From the IMG/VR virus record IMGVR_UViG_3300013131_000076, positions 1 through 44,767 of that record: a stretch of 44,767 bases of DNA. One strand, given 5' to 3'. How positions within the stretch are numbered: the stretch's first letter is position 1; every line of letters begins with the position of its first letter. The notes beneath the pieces are model-generated. The model saw nothing but the letters and a program-made list of their open reading frames with translations, had not been told where the DNA came from and did not search any database. This document shows, piece after piece, positions 24,814 through 31,766 of this stretch. Origin of the DNA: a virus. The position numbers and the translations under genes were made by a program.

Positions 24814-25136
24814 AGTTGCTTTTTAAACTTGTTATAGAAGTTTTGAAATTCAACCCTATTAGAATAAAGTGGCACAAGATTAGTCTCATCAATATGAGGA
24901 TTGAGAGATGTTCTTAGATCATACAAATCTCCGCGACTATTAGTTTGTCCCCAAGCAACAGGAGCGGATAACAAATTTTTTAGAGTGGCTAATTCTTGTT
25001 CGCAACTCAACCATCTGTTGTTATCTTGTTGTAGTTTTCTCAATTCGTCTTTAGCATTGTTAACAACAAAACTATCAGCACCATTTGCCCAAGCAAATTC
25101 AATAAGAAACTCTATAGGATTAGCATTTTGATTCAT
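24810..25136 (-). CDS. Conserved phage protein with C-terminal VPLY motif, 108 aa
   Basis: The N-terminal half is helical (AKDELRKLQQDNNRWLSCEQELATLKNLL). The C-terminal half is PVAWGQTNSRGDLYDL...NLVPLYSN. The W-G-x-x-N-x-x-G-D...VPLY pattern recurs in small early proteins of many phages and has no assigned role. It follows tRNA-Leu in transcription order by 20 bases. Confidence 0.65.
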   Translation of the reverse strand: MNQNANPIEFLIEFAWANGADSFVVNNAKDELRKLQQDNNRWLSCEQELATLKNLLSAPVAWGQTNSRGDLYDLRTSLNPHIDETNLVPLYSNRVEFQNFYNKFKKQL

Positions 25137-25156
25137 AAAATCTCTTTCTTTTATAG

Positions 25157-25230
25157 TAGGAGCGGCGGGATTTGAACCCGCACTGTTTCGATTTTAAGTC
25201 GAATATCTCTGCCGGTTGGATTACGCTCCC
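25157..25230 (-). tRNA. tRNA-Leu (anticodon UAA), class I body
   Basis: On the minus strand: acceptor GGGAGCG with CGCTCCT, TA at positions 8-9, a D arm with GG in the loop, and anticodon stem TTCGA/TCGAA with loop CTTAAAA. A five-base variable loop (ACAGT) and T-arm GCGGG/CCCGC with TTCAAAT complete it. The discriminator is A; CCA is not encoded. The anticodon is UAA, read as Leu(UUA). Bacterial tRNA-Leu normally has a long variable arm, so the short one is unusual. A 17-bp helix ends five bases before the 5' end. Confidence 0.88.
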
Positions 25231-25235
25231 ATAAT

Positions 25236-25315
25236 GGTAATCGACTACAACAACTAAAGGTATGAGGTTGATTATTTGTGGGCCTCTCCCGTTTAAACTG
25301 TTGTAGCCGACTACC
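25236..25315 (-). ncRNA. Long-range RNA hairpin upstream of tRNA-Leu
   Basis: Arms 25299-25315 and 25236-25252 pair over 17 bp. As minus-strand RNA both non-Watson-Crick positions are G-U, so the helix is uninterrupted; as plus-strand RNA they would be A-C mismatches. The 46-base loop contains a small GGG/CCC hairpin at about 25280-25290. There is no U tract after it, so it is not a typical terminator. It may be a processing signal or a separate small RNA. Confidence 0.55.
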
Positions 25316-25335
25316 GTTTGATTTTATAAAGAGTC

Positions 25336-25617
25336 TCAGCCGTTGTTGTGAGCCTTTAGACGACGCACAATCTCGGCCATAGCCTCAACATTATCAACCG
25401 TCTTAGTGGGTTTTGCACGTTCCATACTAGGAAGATCAATACCCTTCTTAGCCAGAGCGGCCTTTGTACGAGCAAAACGAGCCATCGTACTAGCAACCTT
25501 CTGACCAGTTTTAGTAGCAATCTCGGCATAAGTCTTGCTAGAATAAACCGCCTCAAGAAAAGCCTCATCGCTGCAACGAACACGGGTCTGCTTCTCAAGA
25601 TTAGTAACTTCAGCCAT
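25336..25617 (-). CDS. Small helix-turn-helix-like protein, 93 aa
   Basis: Residues about 15-55 (SDEAFLEAVYSSKTYAEIATKTGQKVASTMARFARTK) have helix-turn-helix character, and the rest is basic and Ala-rich with KKGIDLPSMERAKPTK. It resembles small phage DNA-binding proteins with a Lys-x-Gly-x-x-Leu-Pro end. The start at 25617 has GGAGG seven bases upstream; the longer frame starting at 25641 would precede the ribosome-binding site. A strong promoter at 25692-25719 serves it. Local base use is less AT-rich than its neighbours. Confidence 0.75.
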   Translation of the reverse strand: MAEVTNLEKQTRVRCSDEAFLEAVYSSKTYAEIATKTGQKVASTMARFARTKAALAKKGIDLPSMERAKPTKTVDNVEAMAEIVRRLKAHNNG

Positions 25618-25691
25618 AATCAACCTCCAAACTTCTTCCAAACTTACTTCGCTGTTCAGTCACGCGACCGATTCACCAGCGTTGTATCCTC

Positions 25692-25719
25692 ATTCTATCA
25701 CGGGTTATCGACTTGTCAA
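25692..25719 (-). promoter_or_regulatory. Sigma-70-type promoter for the HTH-like gene and tRNA-Leu region
   Basis: Minus strand: TTGACA (25719-25714), 16-bp spacer, TAGAAT (25697-25692). The spacer includes the GATAAC element shared with other members of the family. It gives a leader of about 68 bases before the ATG at 25617. Confidence 0.72.
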
Positions 25720-25738
25720 CCCCGTCAACTTGAATTTT

Positions 25739-25915
25739 TCAGTCAGCACCAACCAGTTCCTCGTCTTTTTTGTCGCTAAAAAACGACAGAGCATCTGTTA
25801 AAATTTCATTATGAATTTCCAGATTATTAATGATAGCATTGGCTTGTTCTAGTGCTTTGGTTAGATGATAAACTTTATTAGCAAGTTCATCGGCCACATA
25901 GTTTTTCATAATCAT
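25739..25915 (-). CDS. Small coiled-coil protein, 58 aa
   Basis: A helical protein (ELANKVYHLTKALEQANAIINNLEIHNEILTDAL) with an acidic end. The start at 25915 is preferred over 26044: AAGGAG lies six bases before it, and the longer frame overlaps another small gene (25944-26054) that has its own GGAGG. Function unknown. Confidence 0.65.
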   Translation of the reverse strand: MIMKNYVADELANKVYHLTKALEQANAIINNLEIHNEILTDALSFFSDKKDEELVGAD

Positions 25916-25943
25916 GGTAGTCTCCTTGTTTTTAAGGACTCCT

Positions 25944-26054
25944 TTAATTACACTTTTTCTTTTTCTTGCCAAAAATCCTATTCCAATTTTTATCCCAGGT
26001 TTTTTGGTCAATATTGCGTGGTCGTCTTTTACTACCTTTACCATTCTGGCTCAT
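25944..26054 (-). CDS. Small basic conserved phage protein, 36 aa
   Basis: A 36-residue frame beginning MSQNGKGSKRRPRNID and ending NWNRIFGKKKKKCN. The GKGSxxRP...W...WxRIFG pattern recurs in short phage proteins. GGAGG sits five bases before the ATG. It lies between the 50-aa membrane protein and the 58-aa coiled-coil gene. Strong positive charge suggests contact with nucleic acid; no function known. Confidence 0.7.
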   Translation of the reverse strand: MSQNGKGSKRRPRNIDQKTWDKNWNRIFGKKKKKCN

Positions 26055-26101
26055 TTAATCCTCCAGCACAAAACTCCAGTAGCGACTATCATTCTTCTTA
26101 G

Positions 26102-26254
26102 TTATTTTATAAAGAATGTATTGTTAACCATAAATCCTAGGATAAATCCTATTGACAATAATGCTAAAAATAGATCGTGTGACCAAAAACAAGAAACCAT
26201 AAAAATAGCAGTAGCCCCATATAATATTATCAGTTTTTTTTCTTGTTTAGTCAT
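26102..26254 (-). CDS. Small two-helix membrane protein, 50 aa
   Basis: A 50-residue frame starting MTKQEKKLIILYGATAIFM, with two hydrophobic helices (LIILYGATAIFMVSCFW and LFLALLSIGFILGFMV). An AAAGGG site lies about six bases upstream, and a promoter-like pair is at 26276-26303. It fills the gap before the GIY-YIG endonuclease on the other strand. Confidence 0.6.
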   Translation of the reverse strand: MTKQEKKLIILYGATAIFMVSCFWSHDLFLALLSIGFILGFMVNNTFFIK

Positions 26255-26275
26255 GCCAATCCCTTTGATTCATAT

Positions 26276-26303
26276 ATAATATGCGATAGAGAATTTTGAG
26301 CAA
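26276..26303 (-). promoter_or_regulatory. Possible promoter for the small-protein cluster at 25.7-26.3 kb
   Basis: Minus strand: TTGCTC (26303-26298), 16-bp spacer, TATTAT (26281-26276). The -35 match is four of six. It fits the spacing of the other promoters, but the sequence is weaker and very AT-rich. A TATAAT on the plus strand overlaps it (26275-26280) and could serve the opposite gene. Confidence 0.4.
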
Positions 26304-26345
26304 ACTGAGTCTTATTTGGTGTATGTCTTAGGTATGGAGGACAGA

Positions 26346-27014
26346 ATGAAAAAGTGTGGAATATATAAAATTACTAATTTAGTCAATGGATATTTTTATA
26401 TTGGTTCAAGTGTCGATATAACTAGTCGATTTGGCAACCACAGACACACTTTGCGTAAAAATAATCATAACAATCCTAAACTACAAAACGCTTGGAATAA
26501 ATATGGAGAACAAAATTTTTCATTCGATATTATTGAATTATGTAATCCTAAATTGCTCTATAAAATAGAACAAAAATATTTGAATAAAATTAAAATATCT
26601 AATATGAGTTATAATTTAGTATTTATTGTGGGTGGTTTTCCTGATAGTTCTGGTAATAAAAATCCACGATGGATTAATGTAACCAAAAAACAAAAAAAAT
26701 TAATCAAAAATTATTGGCAAAAATTTCATACAATTAAAACTATGAAATTTATGAAAACTAGATTTGGTTATGGCGGGAGTATTGCTAGAAGAATCATCAA
26801 AGAAATCAAACAAGAACTTAATATTCCAAATAAAACCAAAGATAATACGATTTATCATTTTAAGAATATTCTTAATAATCAAACTTTTACTGGTACTAGA
26901 CAGCAATTCATTAATTATCATAATATCTTATATACAACAGCCAGTGAATTAATTCTTGGTAAAATATCTAAAACACGAACAGGATGGGTAATTGTTCAAT
27001 CTTCCAAAACATAA
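26346..27014 (+). CDS. GIY-YIG homing-type endonuclease
   Basis: A 222-residue protein on the strand opposite to its neighbours. The N-terminus is CGIYKITNLVNGYFYIGSSVDITSRFGNHRHTLRKNNHNN, the GIY...YIG catalytic module with its conserved Arg. YGEQNFSFDIIELC follows, and the C-terminal DNA-binding part includes FKNILNNQTFTGTRQQFINYHN. The start at 26346 has GGAGG seven bases before it. The stop overlaps the convergent glycosylase gene by 19 bases. Opposite orientation and independence from an intron mark it as a free-standing mobile endonuclease. Confidence 0.88.
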   Translation: MKKCGIYKITNLVNGYFYIGSSVDITSRFGNHRHTLRKNNHNNPKLQNAWNKYGEQNFSFDIIELCNPKLLYKIEQKYLNKIKISNMSYNLVFIVGGFPDSSGNKNPRWINVTKKQKKLIKNYWQKFHTIKTMKFMKTRFGYGGSIARRIIKEIKQELNIPNKTKDNTIYHFKNILNNQTFTGTRQQFINYHNILYTTASELILGKISKTRTGWVIVQSSKT

Positions 27015-27700
27015 GACCAATAACGAGAATCTTCTTTACTCTGCAAGTTATCCCAATAAGCACATCTAGCAACATATGATGGGATTTTATTTTTTCCGCA
27101 ATTAACCATCCAATGACGTTCAGCCTTTTTATAGGTGGTTGAGCCGCTCTTGCTCTTGTTATACTTCAAATGTTCCATATCATATAAACGAAGCATATGA
27201 ACATCCAAGCACAATACTCTTGCTTCATTGGGATGGATCATTTCCAAAGCAAAACTAACTTTTGCTAATCCAATCCCATTAATTTTACTAACAATACTAT
27301 CACGCTTCTTAACATGACCTTTTTGAGTAGTAAAATAAAAGTCTTTAGGATTGGCCCAAAACTTTGTGGCAAAATCCCAAATATATTTTGTACGATTGTT
27401 ATGAAGTCCAACTCCGCTTTTGTGAAGTTTATCTCTCAAGATATTCTCATCACTAATCCACTCATCAAAGTTCTTGATAGCATTATAGCCAGAGCAATTA
27501 CCTTTCCAAGTAGTGTGAACAGAACAGTAAGCAAAAAGATAACGCCTAAAAATATCGGATGTATTCTGTGGGCGTACACTTTCCCAATATTCCTTGTATG
27601 CTACAATCTTTTCTCGTGGAAATGTGGCGAAAAAAATATCTGCTTTAGTTTTATCAAGAGTAGTATTCTGAACTGGAATTACTGTGTTCTCAACAATCAT
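26996..27700 (-). CDS. Helix-hairpin-helix DNA glycosylase-like protein
   Basis: A 234-residue protein. The C-terminal half carries an HhH-GPD signature: SKINGIGLAKVSFALEMI followed by ARVLCLDVHMLRLYDM, where the LDVHMLR Asp aligns with the catalytic Asp of endonuclease III-type enzymes. The lysine of bifunctional glycosylases is not at the usual place (Ala-Lys shifted by one), so lyase activity is uncertain. It probably removes damaged bases. GGAGGA lies five bases before Met at 27700. The 3' end overlaps the GIY-YIG gene. Confidence 0.72.
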   Translation of the reverse strand: MIVENTVIPVQNTTLDKTKADIFFATFPREKIVAYKEYWESVRPQNTSDIFRRYLFAYCSVHTTWKGNCSGYNAIKNFDEWISDENILRDKLHKSGVGLHNNRTKYIWDFATKFWANPKDFYFTTQKGHVKKRDSIVSKINGIGLAKVSFALEMIHPNEARVLCLDVHMLRLYDMEHLKYNKSKSGSTTYKKAERHWMVNCGKNKIPSYVARCAYWDNLQSKEDSRYWSYVLED

Positions 27701-27725
27701 AGAGTCCTCCAATGTGTATTCTGCG

Positions 27726-27753
27726 ATTTTACACTACGGATCAGCGTTGTCAA
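27726..27753 (-). promoter_or_regulatory. Sigma-70-type promoter for the glycosylase-like gene
   Basis: Minus strand: TTGACA (27753-27748), 16-bp spacer, TAAAAT (27731-27726). It begins exactly after the stop of the sulfotransferase gene, leaving about 20 bases of leader with GGAGGA. Confidence 0.72.
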
Positions 27754-28410
27754 CTATCTACGAAAAAAACCTAAACTTTCCTCTAACGACCAATCAACAT
27801 TAGTATCTATAATATGTTTAATATTATCAGGAACATAATATGGATATTTATTTTCTAACACTGGTGCATCACCAATATTTTTTAGATGAAATCTGTGCGA
27901 GATAATATTAATATAGGAATAATAGTTTTTTATGAGCATATCATATGAAAATAAGATATAGTTAGAAGCAATAACAGGCATAATCTCATTGAGGTATCTA
28001 TACTTAGTAGTCCTCATATCGAATATGTTTTTGTATCTTTTTTTTGTTATTGGATTTCTATCTTCTGGTATTTCTCTAATTTCGATATCGGTAGAAAACC
28101 ATTCACTTAATAAGAATGTTTCCCAGTTTACCATTCTGTGATGATGGACATGATGAGGCATATTAATCATAGCCATGATCCAGTCATATGGATTTCTAAC
28201 TATACCTATAAACAGGGTATGTTTATCCTTATAAGAAATTGTTTCTGGTTTTGTCCATCCAAACCAGTGTTTATTACCGTAGAAATGAGTTCTAGTTAAT
28301 CCAAATTTTTGAGTAAATATTTTCTCTGTGAGATTTGTTCCAGAGTGTCTTTCTCCATAAATTACAAACTTATCAAAATATGATCTATACTCGGAACATA
28401 TTTGTAACAT
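27754..28410 (-). CDS. Sulfotransferase-like protein
   Basis: A 218-residue protein. It has the 5'-phosphosulfate loop VIYGERHSGTNLTEKIF near the N-terminus and the 3'-phosphate motif IGIVRNPYDWIMAM, both typical of PAPS-dependent sulfotransferases. The middle has a His-rich segment (MPHHVHHHRMV). It may sulfate a glycan or small molecule; the glycan block lies over 10 kb away in the same transcription direction. The GERHSGTN variant resembles the sulfotransferase-like proteins of carbohydrate loci. Confidence 0.78.
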   Translation of the reverse strand: MLQICSEYRSYFDKFVIYGERHSGTNLTEKIFTQKFGLTRTHFYGNKHWFGWTKPETISYKDKHTLFIGIVRNPYDWIMAMINMPHHVHHHRMVNWETFLLSEWFSTDIEIREIPEDRNPITKKRYKNIFDMRTTKYRYLNEIMPVIASNYILFSYDMLIKNYYSYINIISHRFHLKNIGDAPVLENKYPYYVPDNIKHIIDTNVDWSLEESLGFFRR

Positions 28411-28413
28411 TTG

Positions 28414-29727
28414 TCATATTTGTCTATTAGAACCATGTAGGATTTTAAATGTAGGAAATCTTAGACTGATACCACCATCTTGGTTTTCTGTTTCTTCAAA
28501 ATATTGAACAGTAATTATCTTACCAAGAATATGTTTCGGGTTCTTGTAAAAGTTTTGACGTTGTTCAATACTAAAGCCACTACCAACACGCACAGTATAT
28601 CCCTTATGATTAATAGTTACACAAGAAAGCATGGTTTCTTCATGTTCTTTACCATCTAGAACATATCGGAACGGACCCATTTCTGTGTCGATAACTTCGT
28701 ACTCGTCATCAAAAAATTTCTTAACCTTGAGCAAATCTTTGCTACGCTTTCCTTTGTAGGGTTCATCTGCTCGCAACACTACTCCTTCCCATCCATAATC
28801 CGTACCTCTTTTTACCCATTCTTGAAAATGATCATCATCTTTGATTCGGTCTTGTGCTAGAACACTAAGGCATGGACATTCATTCGCTTTCATAACCTCT
28901 TTAAGATTCTTGTATCGAATAGAGTATGATCGTCCAGATTCCCCCTTCTTACTATAAAATTCGTCATGCGTAATCATATCGAAAATCTTGTATGAAGGAT
29001 TAGGAATAGTATGATCCTTCTTACGAAGTTCCTTCATCACTCCCTGGAAATCCTCATTACCATCTTCATCTACCAGACAAAGTTCACCATCTAATACAAC
29101 CCCACGAAGATATGGTATTGCTTTAATACCTTCTGCCACAACGTCCAAGGTATCAAACACCTTGCCGGTTCGTGATAGGAATGTTGTATTACCCTCTTTA
29201 TCCACAACGGCGATACATCTGGCTCCGTCAATCTTCCTACTGACATACCATCCATCATTCCAATCAACCAATTTTGGCTCATACTTTTCAGCAAGAGCAA
29301 CACTAAATTCTGGAATCCAGTCTGGAATAGCCTTGTTGATGATCTTATCACCAGCACGGGTTTTCAAATCCTTGTCGATAACACAATGAATAAGTTCCTC
29401 ATATTCATCATTATGCTCAATGAAACTATTTACTGCCGCAATAGCGTCATGCCCAGTAATCACCCTAGCCTTTAGATCATCAAGAAGATCAAAAAAATTC
29501 TTATAAGCATTTTTTGCTACAAGATAACTCTTTTTCTTTAGGTTATCGCTGGTCACATTATACTGCCAAGACGGATGATAAGTATATCGTAGAATATTCT
29601 TGGTAAAATTTGCTGATGCTGTGTTATGATTGCAATAATCCTCAATAATACCTACCTTATCAATAGTGCTACTAGTAGCCCTAAGATCACGAACCATTCC
29701 CCAAACATAATTAAAATCGTGAGTCAT
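28414..29727 (-). CDS. ATP-dependent DNA ligase
   Basis: A 437-residue ligase. The adenylation motif I is Lys165-Ile-Asp-Gly in YVSRKIDGARC. Motif III-like is GVVLDGELCLV, then YKIFDMI, EGVVLRADEPY (motif IV) and LLKVKKF (motif V). The C-terminal OB-fold contains VRVGSGFSIEQR. It seals nicks during replication, repair and recombination. A promoter and an AGGAG site precede it, so it probably starts a transcript that continues into the sulfotransferase. Confidence 0.95.
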   Translation of the reverse strand: MTHDFNYVWGMVRDLRATSSTIDKVGIIEDYCNHNTASANFTKNILRYTYHPSWQYNVTSDNLKKKSYLVAKNAYKNFFDLLDDLKARVITGHDAIAAVNSFIEHNDEYEELIHCVIDKDLKTRAGDKIINKAIPDWIPEFSVALAEKYEPKLVDWNDGWYVSRKIDGARCIAVVDKEGNTTFLSRTGKVFDTLDVVAEGIKAIPYLRGVVLDGELCLVDEDGNEDFQGVMKELRKKDHTIPNPSYKIFDMITHDEFYSKKGESGRSYSIRYKNLKEVMKANECPCLSVLAQDRIKDDDHFQEWVKRGTDYGWEGVVLRADEPYKGKRSKDLLKVKKFFDDEYEVIDTEMGPFRYVLDGKEHEETMLSCVTINHKGYTVRVGSGFSIEQRQNFYKNPKHILGKIITVQYFEETENQDGGISLRFPTFKILHGSNRQI

Positions 29728-29753
29728 ACAAATAGTCTCCTGTGTTGCTACCC

Positions 29754-29782
29754 ATTCTACACTACTGTTATCGGCTTGTCAA
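29754..29782 (-). promoter_or_regulatory. Sigma-70-type promoter for DNA ligase
   Basis: Minus strand: TTGACA (29782-29777), 17-bp spacer containing CCGATAACAGTAGTG, TAGAAT (29759-29754). An AGGAG site lies between it and the ATG at 29727. Confidence 0.75.
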
Positions 29783-29783
29783 G

Positions 29784-30134
29784 TCACCGTTCTTGAATTT
29801 TTCTTTTTGAAAGTAGATAATTCATAGCGTTGGTTATTCCTTCTAAACTATCGTCGAATTTTCCTAATCCCGTGTTGCAGCGGTCGCACAACCATCCTCT
29901 AAAAGTATCATCACTATGATCGTGATCCATTGTCCATTTACGAGGAATCTTTTTGCAACATTCACAAACTTCTGGTTTTGGTGGAGCCTTTTTATGTAGT
30001 TTGTTTCTTATCTTGGTTTGCTTTTTAATACAACTTCTACATCTACTATCCAGATTATCTTTATGAGAAATATGTTTGGGAAAACTTTTTAAGTTCTTCC
30101 TTTGTTTACAATAAAGACAAATTTTTCTGGGCAT
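29784..30134 (-). CDS. Recombination endonuclease VII-like resolvase
   Basis: A 116-residue protein of the T4 gp49 (endonuclease VII) type. Two zinc CxxC pairs (CLYCKQRK and CRSC; CECCKK and CDRC) flank the catalytic stretch WTMDHDHSDDTFRGWLCDRCNTGLGKFDDS. The family cuts branched DNA, including Holliday junctions. With the RuvB-like ATPase it would provide branch migration and resolution. The gene is at the end of the transcript that includes tmRNA. Confidence 0.9.
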   Translation of the reverse strand: MPRKICLYCKQRKNLKSFPKHISHKDNLDSRCRSCIKKQTKIRNKLHKKAPPKPEVCECCKKIPRKWTMDHDHSDDTFRGWLCDRCNTGLGKFDDSLEGITNAMNYLLSKRKIQER

Positions 30135-30136
30135 AT

Positions 30137-30838
30137 TTAAGTGATAGAATCTTTATCTATCTTATTATAAGCATCTGATCTTTCTTGATTAGATTCTCCA
30201 GAGGACAAATCGGTATGATCATAATCCATAATATCTGTGTCTGGAGTTACCCATCTCATGTTTCTTTCAGCGGTCCATAGTGTGCTGTTGTATTTGCGAT
30301 GAATCACAAGATCTTTTTTAATTGTGAACGATGGATCGTGCATAACCAATCTATTGTTTGGTTGAATAGCAAAATTACCATTATCCATCATGATAAAATG
30401 ACCACACTTGTGTTGTGATGGAAATTCGCTCAGAGTAAAATCTGTATCCCCACTATCAGTAGAACTTGCCCAATCAAGAGTGAACAAATATCGTCCAGTA
30501 TATTCTACTCGTCGGCGTGAAATAAATTTGCAAGTATGATTTCGTAGTATAGGATACGAAGTTACCGAAACATGATAACTAAAAGAATCCCACAAGACTA
30601 ACTCATCTAACTCTTGTTGTTCACTATCTTCTTTCCAACAAAAAGCATGAATGGGCATCCTCCACCACAATCCACCATCCTCCATAATAAAATGGAATAA
30701 TGGTGCTTGTGCTGGTATAGAAGTCATACCAAAAATATAACACGGAAACTTTTTGTCAAAAGAATCTTCTTGATTGCGTAGAAAATTTCCACGCACATAA
30801 CCACTAACAACAGGAATTGGAATGTTTAAGTATGCCAT
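30137..30838 (-). CDS. Hypothetical protein, 233 aa, directly after tmRNA
   Basis: Unrecognised. Starts MAYLNIPIPVVSGYVRGNFL and has many aromatic residues (GGLWWRMPIHAFCW, TGRYLFTLDWASS, HFIMMDNGNFAIQPNN). This suggests a beta-rich fold. I chose the ATG at 30838; the earlier possible start at 30883 lies inside the tmRNA. It begins only eight bases after the tmRNA CCA end, so tmRNA processing would shape its mRNA 5' end. Confidence 0.7.
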   Translation of the reverse strand: MAYLNIPIPVVSGYVRGNFLRNQEDSFDKKFPCYIFGMTSIPAQAPLFHFIMEDGGLWWRMPIHAFCWKEDSEQQELDELVLWDSFSYHVSVTSYPILRNHTCKFISRRRVEYTGRYLFTLDWASSTDSGDTDFTLSEFPSQHKCGHFIMMDNGNFAIQPNNRLVMHDPSFTIKKDLVIHRKYNSTLWTAERNMRWVTPDTDIMDYDHTDLSSGESNQERSDAYNKIDKDSIT

Positions 30839-30845
30839 ATTATTT

Positions 30846-31203
30846 TGGTGGATGCGGCGGGAATCGAACCCGCGTCCTAGCATAAATCAAATTACATCTT
30901 CTACAAGTTTATTTTGTTCATGAGTTAAATAGGAATACAGAACAAACAAGATTCATCCTATCTTACCAACTGCTCTTAACCTACAACCCGTTGGATATTG
31001 TAAGTGCAGAGGGATTTAACATCAGACTTTTGATCGCTACCCTCATTCGCAATCGCAGTCTGTCACTGCCCTTTTTTGTCAGGCAGCAAGTGCTAACTGA
31101 TTATTGCCAGTTAAAGCATTTAGTAGACTTTTATAGTGGCCTGTCTACCAACCACTACTTGCTAACATAACTCTCCGTATGTAGTCGAAACCTTTACGCA
31201 CCC
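30846..31203 (-). ncRNA. ssrA: Transfer-messenger RNA (tmRNA), one-piece, tag ending LALAA
   Basis: Minus strand, 358 nt. The 5' acceptor GGGTGCG pairs with CGCATCC and CCA is encoded. The 5' part has the conserved TAAAGGTTTCGACTAC segment and the 3' part a T-arm with GGGTTCGATTCCC. The tag frame ends at 31079 with TGA and reads NALTGNNQLALAA for its last 13 residues (from 31120); the exact resume codon is not clear. The domains are in normal order, not permuted. tmRNA rescues stalled ribosomes and marks products for ClpXP-type proteases. It is preceded by tRNA-Ile and followed by a protein gene. Confidence 0.93.
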
Positions 31204-31295
31204 GTATTGTTTGTCCTAACTGTGATTGTCAATTACCAACGTACAAAGCCAAAAATAAAGGTAATAGCACCAGACAATATTTTATAGTTCAGAAA

Positions 31296-31368
31296 TAGGG
31301 CCGGGTAGAATCGAACCACCTTGACGAATTTATAAGATTCGCATCTTAGACCATTAGATGACGGCCCC
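31296..31368 (-). tRNA. tRNA-Ile (anticodon UAU)
   Basis: Minus strand, 73 nt. Acceptor GGGGCCG/CGGCCCT, D stem ATCT/AGAT with GG in the loop, anticodon stem CGAAT/ATTCG with loop CTTATAA, and T-arm GGTGG/CTACC. Anticodon UAU reads AUA, a codon that AT-rich genomes use often and many bacteria read with a modified CAU tRNA instead. Discriminator A, no encoded CCA. It lies between the promoter at 31400 and the tmRNA, probably on one transcript. Confidence 0.9.
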
Positions 31369-31399
31369 ATATTGTAAAAGATCAACCACCGACCAATAC

Positions 31400-31428
31400 A
31401 TTATACACTATCGACCAACCACTGTCAA
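31400..31428 (-). promoter_or_regulatory. Sigma-70-type promoter for tRNA-Ile and tmRNA
   Basis: Minus strand: perfect TTGACA (31428-31423), 17-bp spacer, perfect TATAAT (31405-31400), with TG one base before the -10. It overlaps the stop codon of the SLOG gene. The predicted start lies about 25 bases before tRNA-Ile. Confidence 0.82.
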
Positions 31429-31766
31429 CCCTTGAGTCTAAAATCCCAAATTTTCAAGTTGTATTCTTTGGCTAAATCAAACATCATCTGAGTTCCTTTT
31501 CCTCCAGTGAATAAAACGCAACCATCAGCATATTCTGCCATTTGTTTGTTTCGTAAGTATCCTGCTTTTTTGCCATAGGTTTTCCAATCAGCAGGAAAAA
31601 TTTTAATTGGAATATTATTTTTTCTAGCCCATAATTCTCCACAAGAGTCAACCCCTCTTGCTGCTCCACTAACTACTTGAGAAATGTTGCTTGATAGTTC
31701 ATCTAACTTTAGTATATCCTCATCGTTCAAATAGTAATCTCTCCCTCCAGCAATAATAGTTTTCAT
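31425..31766 (-). CDS. SLOG-family (YspA/DUF2493-like) nucleotide-binding protein
   Basis: A 113-residue Rossmann-like protein. The N-terminus is KTIIAGGRDYYLND, then VVSGAARGVDSCGELWARKNNIPIKIFPADW, GYLRNKQMAEYADGCVLFTGG and KGTQMMFDLAKEY. This is the short YspA-type SLOG domain thought to bind nucleotides or nucleotide-derived ligands. Such genes occur in phage and plasmid genomes, but their substrate is unknown. It is coupled by four bases to the SpoU methyltransferase. Confidence 0.88.
   Translation of the reverse strand: MKTIIAGGRDYYLNDEDILKLDELSSNISQVVSGAARGVDSCGELWARKNNIPIKIFPADWKTYGKKAGYLRNKQMAEYADGCVLFTGGKGTQMMFDLAKEYNLKIWDFRLKG

Noticed and set aside
28349-28410. Second sulfotransferase or fusion with DNA ligase
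   Set aside because: The two genes are separated by three bases and each has a complete start and stop; no fusion is present.
31204-31260. TTGACA just upstream of the tmRNA as its own promoter
   Set aside because: With a 17-bp spacer the -10 would be CAATAC, directly touching the mature tmRNA 5' end, so transcription would start inside the RNA. The perfect promoter at 31400-31428 is a better source.
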